Program-made: the position numbers and the translations under genes | The notes under the pieces: model-generated | What the model saw: only the letters and a program-made list of their open reading frames with translations | Databases searched by the model: none | What the model was told of the DNA's origin: nothing | Shown here: piece after piece, positions 32,608 to 41,694 of the stretch | Layout of the letters: each line of letters opens with the position of its first letter | Numbering within the stretch: position 1 is the first letter of the stretch | Origin: Actinomycetota bacterium | GTDB taxonomy: Bacteria; Actinomycetota; Acidimicrobiia; Acidimicrobiales; Poriferisodalaceae | Length of the DNA stretch: 64,000 bases | Assembly: GCA_014238065.1 (NCBI GenBank) | Contig: JABABU010000042.1 | Location: 159,875-223,874 of the forward strand | Reading direction: 5' to 3'

Positions 32608-34152
32608 TCAGATGCTTCTGCCGGCCGCAGCCCAATACTCGTCCTTCAGAAGGCGCTTGTAGAGCTTGCCCGTGGGATGGCGCGGAAGCTCAGCGAGGAA
32701 GTCGACAGAACGGGGACACTTCACATCGGCCAGTCCTTCCTTGCAGTACTCGATGAGCTCTCGAGCCAGCTGATCGTCGGCCTCGGCCATGTCGATGGGC
32801 TGTATGACCGCCTTTACCTCTTCGCCGAAGTCGTCGTTCGGCACTCCGAACACGGCGGCGTCCATCACTTTGGGATGCAGGATCAGTCGGTTCTCGGCCT
32901 CCTGCGGATAGATGTTCACCCCGCCAGAAATGATCATGAACGCCTTGCGGTCGGTCAGGTACAGGAAGCCGTCGTCGTCAAGGAAGCCGACATCGCCGAG
33001 TGTTGACCAGCTCGGATGGCCGGGGTGATGCGAGTTGGTCGTCTTCTCATGGTCTTCGTGATATTCGAAGTCGCCACCACCCTCGAAGTAGATCGTCCCC
33101 GACTCACCGGTGGGAACCTCGTCGCCTTCCTCGTCACAAATGTGGATGGTCCCGACGAGCGCAGAACCAACGGTGCCGGGGTGAGCAAGCCATTGTTCGC
33201 TGTTGCATTGAACGAAGCCATTTCCCTCAGAGCCTGCGTAGTACTCGTGAACGATTGGCCCCCACCAGTCGATGAGCTCGAATTTGACCTCCTTGGGGCA
33301 CGGCGCCGCAGCATGGACCGCTACCTTGTGGGAGCTCAGGTCGTATCGGTGGCGAACGCCAGGGTCGAGTTTCAACATCCTGACGAACATTGTCGGCACC
33401 CATTGGCTGTGGGTGACCGAGTGTTTCTCGACCAGCTGGAGCGCATCTTCGGGGTCGAATTTCTCCATGGCTACGATCGTCCCTCCCATGCGCAGCACGG
33501 CCATGCAGAACCGGAGGGGAGCGGCGTGATACAGCGGAGCGGGCGACAGGTAGACCATCGAGGAATCTGCCTGGTACAGCATCGTGAACAGCGGGATAAG
33601 TGCAACATCGCCGCCGAACGGAACATCAGGCAACTCGTTTCTGACTCCCTTCGGACGGCCGGTCGTGCCTGAGGAATAGAGCATGTCAGAGCCCTCGGAC
33701 TCGTCGGTGATCGGCGTTTTCGGCCGGTCGCGCACAGCATCCTCGTACGACTCGTGTCTCGGCGAAGAGCCATCGATCATCAACCGAAGTCGCACCTTCG
33801 GTGTGGCCTCGACGATCTCCTCGACAACACCGCGAACAGCATCAGAGGTGATGAACACCTGCGCATCGCAGTTGTCGACGATGTACGCGGTTTCGTCGAC
33901 ACCGAGACGACTGCTGATCGCGGTGTAGTACAAACCGCTGCGCTGTGCAGCCCACGCCAACACGAAGTACAGGCGATGGTTCTCGAGCATGAAGGCTATG
34001 TGATCGCCACGCTGTAGTCCGAGATCCCTGAACAGGTGTGCAAGCTGATTCGAGGCCGCCTCCAGTTCGGCGTAGGTGACGGACAAGCCTGAGGGCTCCA
34101 TCACGTAGGCGACCTTGTCCGGCGTCTCTGCTGCGTAGATCCCTGGATGCAT
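32608..34152 (-). CDS. AMP-forming acyl-CoA synthetase (FadD-like)
   Basis: 514 residues from the ATG at 34152, chosen because TATCTT ends eight bases before it (a GTG at 34197 has neither box nor good ribosome site). The P-loop is MLYSSGTTGRPKGV near residue 165, the A5 region HEYYAGSEGNGF, the hinge LGDVGFLDDDGFLYLTDR, and the catalytic lysine in PRHPTGKLYKRLL near the end. It makes acyl-CoA through an acyl-AMP. Substrate probably a medium or long acyl or aromatic acid; not decidable. It heads an operon with SirB1-like, flavin reductase and membrane proteins. Confidence 0.9.
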   Translation of the reverse strand: MHPGIYAAETPDKVAYVMEPSGLSVTYAELEAASNQLAHLFRDLGLQRGDHIAFMLENHRLYFVLAWAAQRSGLYYTAISSRLGVDETAYIVDNCDAQVFITSDAVRGVVEEIVEATPKVRLRLMIDGSSPRHESYEDAVRDRPKTPITDESEGSDMLYSSGTTGRPKGVRNELPDVPFGGDVALIPLFTMLYQADSSMVYLSPAPLYHAAPLRFCMAVLRMGGTIVAMEKFDPEDALQLVEKHSVTHSQWVPTMFVRMLKLDPGVRHRYDLSSHKVAVHAAAPCPKEVKFELIDWWGPIVHEYYAGSEGNGFVQCNSEQWLAHPGTVGSALVGTIHICDEEGDEVPTGESGTIYFEGGGDFEYHEDHEKTTNSHHPGHPSWSTLGDVGFLDDDGFLYLTDRKAFMIISGGVNIYPQEAENRLILHPKVMDAAVFGVPNDDFGEEVKAVIQPIDMAEADDQLARELIEYCKEGLADVKCPRSVDFLAELPRHPTGKLYKRLLKDEYWAAAGRSI

Positions 34153-34160
34153 AGCTTGGA

Positions 34161-34166
34161 AAGATA
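34161..34166 (-). promoter_or_regulatory. -10 box TATCTT, near-leaderless acyl-CoA synthetase
   Basis: TATCTT ends eight bases before the ATG at 34152. Confidence 0.45.
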
Positions 34167-34253
34167 CCGGCTCGGAACAGTGCGTTGAGGCAGTCACCTT
34201 GCCAGCAGCTCTCGGGACCTGACGCGCCGTTCACGGGCCATACTGGACGTGCT

Positions 34254-35012
34254 GTGAAGACCCATGCGTTCCTCGACCACGAGGGCCCAATCCCATTCGC
34301 CCACCGCGGCGGGGCCAGCGAATGGCCGGAGAACACCATGGGCGCGTTCCAGGGCGCTGTCGATCTCGGGTTCCGCTATCTCGAAACCGACGTTCACGCA
34401 ACGAGCGACGGCGTTCTGATGGCGTTCCACGACCCGACCCTCGACCGGGTGACCGACCAGGTCGGCGTCATCAATGAGCTCCCGTACGCCGAGGTCAAGC
34501 GGGCCAAGGTCGATCGCAGAGAACCAATCCCGCTGTTCGAAGATCTGCTCACCACGTTCCCAGAGGCGCGGATCAACATCGATCCGAAGGAAGACTCGGC
34601 GGTCGAGCCGTTGATAAGGATGTTGCGTCGTCACGACTGCCTCGACCGCGTCTGCATCGGGGCATTCAGCGACAAACGTCTGGCGCACATCCGCGAAGAG
34701 TTGGGACCCGAAGCATGCCTCGGCCTCGGCCCGCGCCAGATCGCTCGGTTGCGGGCCGCGACCATCGGATGGCCCACCAGAACGTTTCCCGGCCAAGTAG
34801 CGCAGGTTCCCATGAAGGCTGGCGTCGTGAAACTCGTCGAACCACGATTCATCGAACAGGCACGACGGAACAACATCGCGGTTCATGTGTGGACCATCGA
34901 CGACGAGGACGAGATGCGACATCTCCTCGATCTCGGTGTCGACGGCATCATGACCGACCGTCCCGCCGCGCTGAAGAGCGTGATGGAAGAACGTGGATTG
35001 TGGCCAGGGTGA
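34254..35012 (+). CDS. glycerophosphodiester phosphodiesterase
   Basis: 252 residues from the GTG at 34254. GDPD motifs are complete: PFAHRGGASEWPENTMGAF (His and Glu), YLETDVHATSDGVLMAFHDPTLDRVT (Glu, Asp, catalytic His) and later VHVWTIDDEDEM. No signal peptide, so it is cytoplasmic and hydrolyses glycerophosphodiesters from lipid turnover to glycerol-3-phosphate. A TACTGG motif seven bases before the GTG is a weak -10. The stop overlaps the next start (GTGA). Confidence 0.92.
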   Translation: MKTHAFLDHEGPIPFAHRGGASEWPENTMGAFQGAVDLGFRYLETDVHATSDGVLMAFHDPTLDRVTDQVGVINELPYAEVKRAKVDRREPIPLFEDLLTTFPEARINIDPKEDSAVEPLIRMLRRHDCLDRVCIGAFSDKRLAHIREELGPEACLGLGPRQIARLRAATIGWPTRTFPGQVAQVPMKAGVVKLVEPRFIEQARRNNIAVHVWTIDDEDEMRHLLDLGVDGIMTDRPAALKSVMEERGLWPG

Positions 35013-36382
35013 CGGCAGGCGCTGCACCTGACACCGAGGCGCTCTCGGCGTTCGCCGACATCGTCGGCTCGGCGCACGTGCTGACCGAGAACGAAACCAC
35101 TGCTGGCTACTGCATCGACTGGACAGGACGTTTCAGTGGCCAGTCACCTGCGGTCGTGCGGCCACGCACCACACAGGAGGTTTCCGAACTGCTCAGAGTC
35201 TGCGTCGAGCACGGTGTGCACGTCGTGCCTCAGGGCGGCAACACCGGGCTCGTGGGGGGCTCTGTGCCGCTGCATGGCGAGGTTGTCATGTCACTCCGGC
35301 GCATGACGACCATCGATGCTGTCGATCCTCTCTCACACCAAGTCACCGTCGAGGCAGGCGCGACGCTCGCCGATCTACATACGACCGCCGCCCAAGCCGG
35401 CCTGGCCTTCGGCGTCGACCTAGCCGCCCGCGACTCGTGCACGATCGGTGGGATGGTCGCGACGAACGCGGGTGGCATCCACGTCCTGCGACATGGCTCG
35501 ATGCGCCAGCAGATCGTCGGCCTCGAAACAGTGCTGTCCGACGGGAGGGTCCTGCGGCACCTGGCAGGGCTGCACAAGGACAACACCGGATACGATCTCG
35601 ATCGCCTCATGTGCGGGTCCGAGGGCACCCTCGGCGTCATCACTCGCGTGCGCGTGCAGCTCGTTCCGGCACTCGGGCACATCGCGACGGCAATGATCGG
35701 TCTCGATGATGTGGCGGAAGCCGTCGGGCTTCTCGCCCACCTACGCCAAACCGTGCCATCGCTGCTGGCTGCCGAAGCCATCATGGCTTCGGCGATGGAT
35801 GTGGTCCGCCATTGTCAAGGCCTCGAGCCCCCGGTGCCTGCCAGTGCGCTGTGGCTGTTGGTCGAAGCAGCCTCATCCACCACGGATCCTGTCGACGAGT
35901 TGGCTGAAGGTCTCATGTCGTGGCGTGACGATCTGGACGTGGCTGTCGCGACCGATGGGCCAGGCTCGGAAAGACTGTGGCGATTCAGGGAGACGATCAC
36001 CGAGTCCATCAGCCAGCTCGGCGTGCCGCACAAACTCGACGTCACGTTGCCGGCAGCAACACTCGCTGCGTTCAACGCCGCTGTCGGCGACGTCATTGCT
36101 GAACGGGCGCCCGATGCTCGAACAGTCGTATTCGGACATCTTGGTGACGGCAATCTCCACGTGAACGTACTCGGCGCCGTCGATGACGACGACATCGACG
36201 GAGCCGTCCTGAAGCTGGTCGCCGACCACGGAGGGAGCATCAGTGCAGAACATGGCATCGGGACTGCAAAGTCCGCGTGGCTCCACCTGTCCCGAACCAC
36301 CGCTGAGCTCGCGACATTCCGTGCCCTCCGGGCTGCCCTGGATCCTGCCGGCATCCTGAATCCACACGTGCTCGCGCCCTAG
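35009..36382 (+). CDS. FAD-linked oxidase (GlcD/D-lactate dehydrogenase family)
   Basis: 457 residues from the GTG at 35009 that overlaps the GDPD stop. FAD_binding_4 motifs are VVPQGGNTGLVGGSVPL, CTIGGMVATNAGGIHVLRHG and YDLDRLMCGSEGTLGVIT; the C-terminal domain has VFGHLGDGNLHVNVLG and ISAEHGIGTAKSAWL with the metal/active-site residues. It is a paralogue of GlcD above but lacks partner GlcE/GlcF genes, and the GNTGLVGGSVP form is common in 2-hydroxyglutarate/D-lactate dehydrogenases and alkyl-dihydroxyacetone phosphate-like enzymes. With a GDPD upstream, oxidation of a glycerol-derived hydroxy acid is possible but unproven. Confidence 0.88.
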   Translation: MTAGAAPDTEALSAFADIVGSAHVLTENETTAGYCIDWTGRFSGQSPAVVRPRTTQEVSELLRVCVEHGVHVVPQGGNTGLVGGSVPLHGEVVMSLRRMTTIDAVDPLSHQVTVEAGATLADLHTTAAQAGLAFGVDLAARDSCTIGGMVATNAGGIHVLRHGSMRQQIVGLETVLSDGRVLRHLAGLHKDNTGYDLDRLMCGSEGTLGVITRVRVQLVPALGHIATAMIGLDDVAEAVGLLAHLRQTVPSLLAAEAIMASAMDVVRHCQGLEPPVPASALWLLVEAASSTTDPVDELAEGLMSWRDDLDVAVATDGPGSERLWRFRETITESISQLGVPHKLDVTLPAATLAAFNAAVGDVIAERAPDARTVVFGHLGDGNLHVNVLGAVDDDDIDGAVLKLVADHGGSISAEHGIGTAKSAWLHLSRTTAELATFRALRAALDPAGILNPHVLAP

Positions 36383-36417
36383 CAGTCCTCGAAAGCACTC
36401 GGCAGGGTGGTTCGCAC

Positions 36418-36423
36418 TATCTT
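36418..36423 (+). promoter_or_regulatory. -10 box TATCTT, leaderless gamma-glutamyltransferase gene
   Basis: TATCTT ends seven bases before the ATG at 36431 and selects it over an in-frame start at 36407. Confidence 0.5.
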
Positions 36424-36430
36424 CTCGGCC

Positions 36431-38020
36431 ATGCCAAGTCGGATCGAGGTCCCGTTCGCCACCACACGATCGCCGAACGGCATGGTCTGTTCGATTGATC
36501 ACCTCGCATCGTCGGCAGGCATCGCGATGATGCGATCAGGCGGCAATGCCGTCGATGCCGCTATCGCTACGAGTGCAGTCCTGGCGGTGACCAGCCAGCA
36601 CATGTGTGGCATGGGCGGCGACCTATGGGCCCTGATTCACTCGCCTGGCGACGCGGCTCCAGCTGCCCTCAACAGCTCCGGCCGCGCCGGCTCGGGCGCC
36701 GATCCCGATCGCGCCCGATCCGAAGGCCTGTCGGAACTCCCGTTGTCCGGCGACATCCGCATTACGCCTGTTCCAGGGTGCGTCGATGGATGGGCAGCAC
36801 TTCACGAGCAATACGGCTCCCTTCCACTCTCCTCGCTGCTCGAGCCTGCCGTCGGCTACGCCGAAGACGGATTTCCGGCCAACCCGCAGCTACTCAACTC
36901 CCTTCCACGCGTTGCCGGCAATGACTGGGCGGGTGACTATCTCCGCCAAGGCGGACTGGCACCAGGTGACCTCATCCGCCGGCCGGGCGTTGCCCGAACT
37001 CTCGAGGCCGTCGGGGCAGAAGGCCGCGACGCCTTCTACCTCGGCGAATTCGGTGCAGGCCTGCTCGAACTCGGCGGCGGCGAGTACGCGCCAGCCGACC
37101 TCGAACGATCGCAGGCAGACTGGGTCGCACCGATCATGGTCAAAGCGTGGGGCCATGAACTATGGACGGTTCCGCCGAACTCTCAGGGATATCTGTCACT
37201 CGCCAGCGCATGGATTGCCGAAGGGCTCGACCTCCCCGCCGATGCCGAAGACCCACTGTGGGTACACCTGCTGGCCGAAGCATCCAAACAAGCAGGCTAC
37301 GACCGTCCTGACGTGCTTCACGAAGGCGCTGACGGTGCGCACCTGGTATCTGCAGAACGGCTGGCCTCACGCCGCGACCTCATCGACAACGACCGAGCCG
37401 CGCCGATCGGACACCCAGGCCAGACCGGCGACACCATGTACATGTGTGCCGTGGATCACAACCGAGTAGGCGTCTCGCTCATCCAGTCGAACGCCGGCGG
37501 CTGGGGTAGCGGCTTGGCAGAGCTGAAGACTCGGATCTTCCTGCACAACCGAGGTCTCGGGTTCAACCTGATCCCAGGACATCCAGCCGAGTACGGCCCC
37601 GGCCGGAGACCACCGCACACGCTCGCTCCTGCCCTCGTCACATCCGAAGGCCGGCTACGCACGGTACTCGGCACCATGGGTGGTGACAGTCAGCCCCAGG
37701 TCATCCTGCAATTGCTGGCGAGACTGCTCCACACCGGCTCCAGTCCCGGCCAAACGATTGCTTCGCCACGATTCAGGCTCTATGGCGAGAACGCCACCGG
37801 GTTCCATACCTGGGCTGACCCCGACTCGCTCGTCGTTCAGGTAGAGGGCCACGCGTCTCGCGGCTGGGACGAGGGGCTCGTGGCCAGAGGGCACAGGATC
37901 GACAGGCTCGATCGTCACGACAGCGCCTTCGGGCACGCGCACATGATCGATGTTGGCCCAGAGGGTCTCTCCGGTGCCGCAGACCCTCGTGCGCTAGTTG
38001 GCGCCGCCGTCGGAATGTGA
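36431..38020 (+). CDS. ggt: gamma-glutamyltransferase family protein
   Basis: 529 residues. The N-terminal part has GGNAVDAAIATSAVLAVTSQHMCGMGGDLWALI, the family opening, then PVPGCVDGW. The autoprocessing threonine is Thr335 in TGDTMYMCAVD, which would become residue 1 of the small subunit, and later GTMGGDSQPQ is the conserved glycine segment. No obvious signal peptide, unlike secreted GGTs, so it may be intracellular. It cleaves or transfers gamma-glutamyl groups, for instance from glutathione-like peptides. Two peptide-ABC ATPase genes follow on the same strand, 13 bases after the stop. Confidence 0.9.
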   Translation: MPSRIEVPFATTRSPNGMVCSIDHLASSAGIAMMRSGGNAVDAAIATSAVLAVTSQHMCGMGGDLWALIHSPGDAAPAALNSSGRAGSGADPDRARSEGLSELPLSGDIRITPVPGCVDGWAALHEQYGSLPLSSLLEPAVGYAEDGFPANPQLLNSLPRVAGNDWAGDYLRQGGLAPGDLIRRPGVARTLEAVGAEGRDAFYLGEFGAGLLELGGGEYAPADLERSQADWVAPIMVKAWGHELWTVPPNSQGYLSLASAWIAEGLDLPADAEDPLWVHLLAEASKQAGYDRPDVLHEGADGAHLVSAERLASRRDLIDNDRAAPIGHPGQTGDTMYMCAVDHNRVGVSLIQSNAGGWGSGLAELKTRIFLHNRGLGFNLIPGHPAEYGPGRRPPHTLAPALVTSEGRLRTVLGTMGGDSQPQVILQLLARLLHTGSSPGQTIASPRFRLYGENATGFHTWADPDSLVVQVEGHASRGWDEGLVARGHRIDRLDRHDSAFGHAHMIDVGPEGLSGAADPRALVGAAVGM

Positions 38021-38033
38021 CGCACACTGTCCG

Positions 38034-39095
38034 ATGATGCAGGCCGAGGAAGCAACGACACCCGATGACATCCTGCTTCGAATCGACGAACTCGCGACGC
38101 ACTTCAGGACCCCACGTGGCCTCGTGAAGGCGGTCGATGGCGTCTCGTTGACGCTCGAGCGAGGTCGGACTCTCGGCATCGTCGGTGAGTCCGGATCGGG
38201 CAAAAGCGTGCTGGCGCGCTCTGTGATGCGGCTCCTCCCCAGAAGAAACGTGAACTCCACCGGTTCGGTGAGATTCGAGGGACAGGAACTCGTCGGCGCA
38301 TCAGAGAAGGTGATGCGCGACGCATGGGGGCCGAGAATGGCAATGGTCTTCCAGAACCCGATGACCTCGCTGAACCCGGTCATGAAGATCGGCACTCAGA
38401 TCACCGAAGGGCTGCGGCATCACCTGAAGATCGACAAGAGCGAAGCCGGGGCAACCGCTTTGGCCCTGCTGCAGAGCGTCGGCATCCCCGAGCCGGCACG
38501 TCGGCTCCGGGAGTACCCACATCAACTCTCCGGAGGCATGCGCCAGCGCATCGTCATCGCCATCGCGCTCGCTTGCGGGCCACGGCTCCTACTGGCCGAC
38601 GAGCCGACCACGGCGCTCGACGTCACCGTCCAGGCCCAGATTCTCGATCTGTTGGCCGATCTCCAACGCGACCGCGACATGGCGATGATCCTCATCTCGC
38701 ACGACCTGGGAGTGGTCGCCAACAGAACCGACGACATAGCCGTGATGTACGCCGGGAGGGTCGTCGAGAAGGCTCCCACCGCGAAGCTCTTCAGTTCCAT
38801 GCGGATGCCGTACACCGAGGCGCTCATGGACTCGATCCCTCGTATGGAGAATACGCCGCACACACGCCTGAAGGTCATCGGTGGCAGCCCACCTGACCTC
38901 GTGAATCCGCCACCGGGTTGCAGCTTTGCTCCTCGTTGTCGCTATGCGCAGCCACAGTGTCACGAGGAAGTCCCGCCGCTCGTGGCCTACGACGAAGGCC
39001 ACGAGTACGCATGCTTCTTCCCAGTTGGGTCCGATGCGGGCGCTGAAGCGCTGGAACGCAACATCGCGAAGCCTGAAACCAAAGGAACTTCCTGA
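38034..39095 (+). CDS. oligopeptide/dipeptide ABC transporter ATPase, DppD/OppD type
   Basis: 353 residues from the ATG at 38034 (38037 equally possible). Walker A GESGSGKS near residue 55, Q-loop FQNPMTSLNP, signature LSGGMRQR and Walker B LLLADEPTTALDV are intact. The C-terminal oligopeptide_HPY extension PPGCSFAPRCRYAQPQC with its four cysteines, the Fe-S-like region of DppD/OppD, is present. Its partner ATPase is next. The matching permeases and binding protein are not in the neighbourhood. Confidence 0.93.
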   Translation: MMQAEEATTPDDILLRIDELATHFRTPRGLVKAVDGVSLTLERGRTLGIVGESGSGKSVLARSVMRLLPRRNVNSTGSVRFEGQELVGASEKVMRDAWGPRMAMVFQNPMTSLNPVMKIGTQITEGLRHHLKIDKSEAGATALALLQSVGIPEPARRLREYPHQLSGGMRQRIVIAIALACGPRLLLADEPTTALDVTVQAQILDLLADLQRDRDMAMILISHDLGVVANRTDDIAVMYAGRVVEKAPTAKLFSSMRMPYTEALMDSIPRMENTPHTRLKVIGGSPPDLVNPPPGCSFAPRCRYAQPQCHEEVPPLVAYDEGHEYACFFPVGSDAGAEALERNIAKPETKGTS

Positions 39096-40087
39096 TGGCA
39101 GGCACTGGAACCACCCACCTTCGTGACCCCGACGCCGTCCTGCTTCTCGCAGAGCACCTCGTGCAGGAGTTCCCCGTCGGACGCCACGCCAAGGTGTACG
39201 CGGTATCCGATGTGTCGTTCGATTTGCTCAACGGTGAGACCTTGGGCCTCGTCGGTGAGTCTGGCTGCGGCAAGTCGACGACCGGTCGGGCACTCATGCA
39301 ACTCCACCCATTGACATCGGGGCGCGTGGTGTTCGATGGACATGATCTCGGGTCACTCCCAGGGTCCCAGCTCCGCGAACTTCGTCCCCAGTTGCAAATG
39401 ATCTTCCAAGATCCGATCTCGTCGTTGAACCCGCGGATGAGAGTCCGCGACATCATCGCCGAACCTCTCAAAATCTGGCACATCGGAACCAAGGAAGAGC
39501 AACTCGCGAAGGTCAGGGAGGTACTCGAGACCGTCGGACTCGACCCGGACACATCGATGGACCGTCGCCCGCATCAGCTCTCCGGCGGCCAATGCCAACG
39601 CATCTCGATTGCGAGGGCTCTGGTCCTCGAGCCCAAGGTGATCGTGTGCGACGAGCCGGTGTCAGCCCTCGACGTCTCCGTGCAAGCCCAGATTCTGAAT
39701 CTGCTCGAAGACATGAAGGCAAGATATGGGCTGACGCTGATCTTCATCAGTCACGATCTCGCTGTCGTGAAGAACGTCAGCGACCGCATTGCGGTGATGT
39801 ACCTCGGGAAGCTGTGCGAGATCGCTAGCCCGACCGAGCTCTACGCTTCACCCGCTCATCCGTACACAGAGGCACTGCTATCGGCAATCCCTGTAGCCGA
39901 CCCCGGGGCGGGATCGGGCGTCGGCGTGAACCTCGCCGGTGAGTTGCCATCCCCAACCGAACCACCCGGTGGATGTCGGTTCAGGACGCGTTGTGCGAGC
40001 GCAACCGACATCTGCTCGACCGAAGAACCGACGATGACCGAGGTCTCACCGGGCCACTTTGTTGCCTGTCACCACGCCCTGACCTGA
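39095..40087 (+). CDS. oligopeptide/dipeptide ABC transporter ATPase, DppF/OppF type
   Basis: 330 residues, TGATG overlap with the previous gene. Walker [11 protein letters not shown]-loop [14 protein letters not shown], Walker [14 protein letters not shown] and the HPY tail [16 protein letters not shown] are typical of OppF. The ABC signature reads LSGGQCQR, with Cys in place of the usual Arg. It would form the heterodimeric motor with the upstream ATPase. The gene ends 20 bases from a convergent gene, so no permease follows. Confidence 0.93.
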   Translation: MAGTGTTHLRDPDAVLLLAEHLVQEFPVGRHAKVYAVSDVSFDLLNGETLGLVGESGCGKSTTGRALMQLHPLTSGRVVFDGHDLGSLPGSQLRELRPQLQMIFQDPISSLNPRMRVRDIIAEPLKIWHIGTKEEQLAKVREVLETVGLDPDTSMDRRPHQLSGGQCQRISIARALVLEPKVIVCDEPVSALDVSVQAQILNLLEDMKARYGLTLIFISHDLAVVKNVSDRIAVMYLGKLCEIASPTELYASPAHPYTEALLSAIPVADPGAGSGVGVNLAGELPSPTEPPGGCRFRTRCASATDICSTEEPTMTEVSPGHFVACHHALT

Positions 40088-40107
40088 GAGACAAGCGGAA
40101 GGCATCT

Positions 40108-40620
40108 TCAGGCAAGATCGATGCTCGCGACCTCGATGCGACCAGGCCCGAGCGTCTTCGCGGTACGAAGCGCACGTTCGGCCTCTCCGACCAGATCGTC
40201 GGCGCCCATAGCGTGCGACGGATAGCAGGCCAGGCCAGCGGATACCGTGACCACCTCACGCGCCGGCGTCTCGAGCAACGAGCGCCTGACGCGATCAGCT
40301 GCCCACACGGCCCCGGTCTCCGACGTGTCATCGAGCACCGTGGCAAGCACGCCATCGCGCATCTGACAGATCGTGTCGCTGTCGCGAAGTGTGTTCTGCA
40401 TCACTCTGGCCAGAACCCTGACAGCATGATCGCGCAGGTACGGAGCGAACGAGTCGAAACTGTCGATCTCGAACATGGCAACGGCGATCGGCTTCAGCGT
40501 TCTGCGGGCCAGCGCCACCTTTCGGTCCGCGGACAGATGGAAGAAGCGGCCGTCGGGAAGGCCCGACACTGGATCATTCAGCGAATCTGACTCAATTGGA
40601 ACGTGACCACTGGCGGCCAT
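40108..40620 (-). CDS. degenerate GGDEF-domain protein
   Basis: 170 residues from an ATG with AGGAG six bases upstream. The fold of a diguanylate cyclase domain is recognisable: DPVSGLPDGRFF (cf. DxLTGLxNRR), IAVAMFEIDSFDSFAPY, HAVRVLARVMQNTLRDSDTICQMRDGV, then VTVSAGLACYP and LVGEAERALRTAK. The active-site GGDEF is replaced by QMRDGVL and the usual Asp for metal is kept only in part, so cyclase activity is unlikely. It may bind a nucleotide or act as a regulatory partner. No sensor domain is attached. Confidence 0.75.
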   Translation of the reverse strand: MAASGHVPIESDSLNDPVSGLPDGRFFHLSADRKVALARRTLKPIAVAMFEIDSFDSFAPYLRDHAVRVLARVMQNTLRDSDTICQMRDGVLATVLDDTSETGAVWAADRVRRSLLETPAREVVTVSAGLACYPSHAMGADDLVGEAERALRTAKTLGPGRIEVASIDLA

Positions 40621-40761
40621 GTGGTGCTCCTGGTTCTCGGATGTCTAGTCGCGCGTGGCGAATGGTTGAACAGCTCGATCGCGCGCCGAGTGGCCAGAGT
40701 GCCACGACAAGTGCGTTCTCTCAAGCACCCATCGGCATCCTGACCCACAGACGTGAGACGA

Positions 40762-40767
40762 TAGCGT
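40762..40767 (+). promoter_or_regulatory. -10 box TAGCGT, leaderless AlkA-like gene
   Basis: TAGCGT ends six bases before the GTG at 40774. Confidence 0.5.
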
Positions 40768-40773
40768 GGCGAC

Positions 40774-41694
40774 GTGAACTCCCCGGCACCCGAGATCAAG
40801 CGTACAATCGACCTCGGATTCACACCAGACGCCTCTGGAGTGCTGACCCGCGTCGGCGGTAAAGGGGTCCGAGGACCGGTCGTCCACCAGGGTCGCACGA
40901 CCTGGCGGGCGACGCGCACGAAGGATGGTCCGGCCACGGTCGCGATCAGCGCCGACGGCCACTCGGTCCGAGTGGCCGCCTGGGGATCCGGAGCCGAGAT
41001 CGCGTCCGACAATGTGCCCGATCTACTGGGCATGTCGGATGAACCTCACAAGCTCGAGCCAAAGGACGCGCTCGTGTCAAGGCTCGTCACGACAAGACCT
41101 AACTACAGGATGACGAAGACCAACTCGATCTGGGAGCACGTCATCACCACCGTTCTGGGCCAGAAGGTTCCCGTGGCTTCCGCCTCGGCCTCATGGCAGG
41201 GAATGCTGGCACGTTGGGGCGAGACACCTCCTGGTGCTCCGCACCCATGTCTACGACTCGGACCCGCAGCCGAGGTGGTAGCCGATCTCGGATATCACGA
41301 CCTCCACCGCGTGAATGTCGAGAGAGAGCGCGCCGACGTCGTCCTCATGGCCGCCAAGCGTGCGTTTCGGCTGGAAGAGGCGCTCATGATGAGCCCCGCC
41401 GACGCCAGGCGGCGACTGGAGGCGATCCGGGGCATCGGTCCGTGGACCTCGTCGATCATCACCCAACTGGCGTTGGGCGACCCTGACGCCGTGATCACCG
41501 GTGACTACAACATCCCGGCCATGATCGCCTGGAACTTCGCCCACGAACGAACGGCCGACGACGAGCGCATGCTCGAAATACTGGAGCCCTACATCGGGCA
41601 GAGAGCCAGAGTCCAGAACCTCGTCAAATTCGGAGGATCGAGACCACCTCGCCACGGCCCGCGTCTGAGCCTCACAGACCTTTCCGGCCGCTGA
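40774..41694 (+). CDS. HhH-GPD DNA glycosylase, AlkA-like
   Basis: 306 residues from a GTG. An N-terminal beta region (residues 1-95) resembles the AlkA_N fold, followed by the helix-hairpin-helix glycosylase domain: WEHVITTVLGQKVPVASA near 125, the hairpin LEAIRGIGPWTSSIIT near 215 and the catalytic-Asp loop DAVITGDYNIPAMIAW. It should remove alkylated bases such as 3-methyladenine. The last 23 bases overlap the end of the convergent membrane-protein gene. Confidence 0.88.
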   Translation: MNSPAPEIKRTIDLGFTPDASGVLTRVGGKGVRGPVVHQGRTTWRATRTKDGPATVAISADGHSVRVAAWGSGAEIASDNVPDLLGMSDEPHKLEPKDALVSRLVTTRPNYRMTKTNSIWEHVITTVLGQKVPVASASASWQGMLARWGETPPGAPHPCLRLGPAAEVVADLGYHDLHRVNVERERADVVLMAAKRAFRLEEALMMSPADARRRLEAIRGIGPWTSSIITQLALGDPDAVITGDYNIPAMIAWNFAHERTADDERMLEILEPYIGQRARVQNLVKFGGSRPPRHGPRLSLTDLSGR

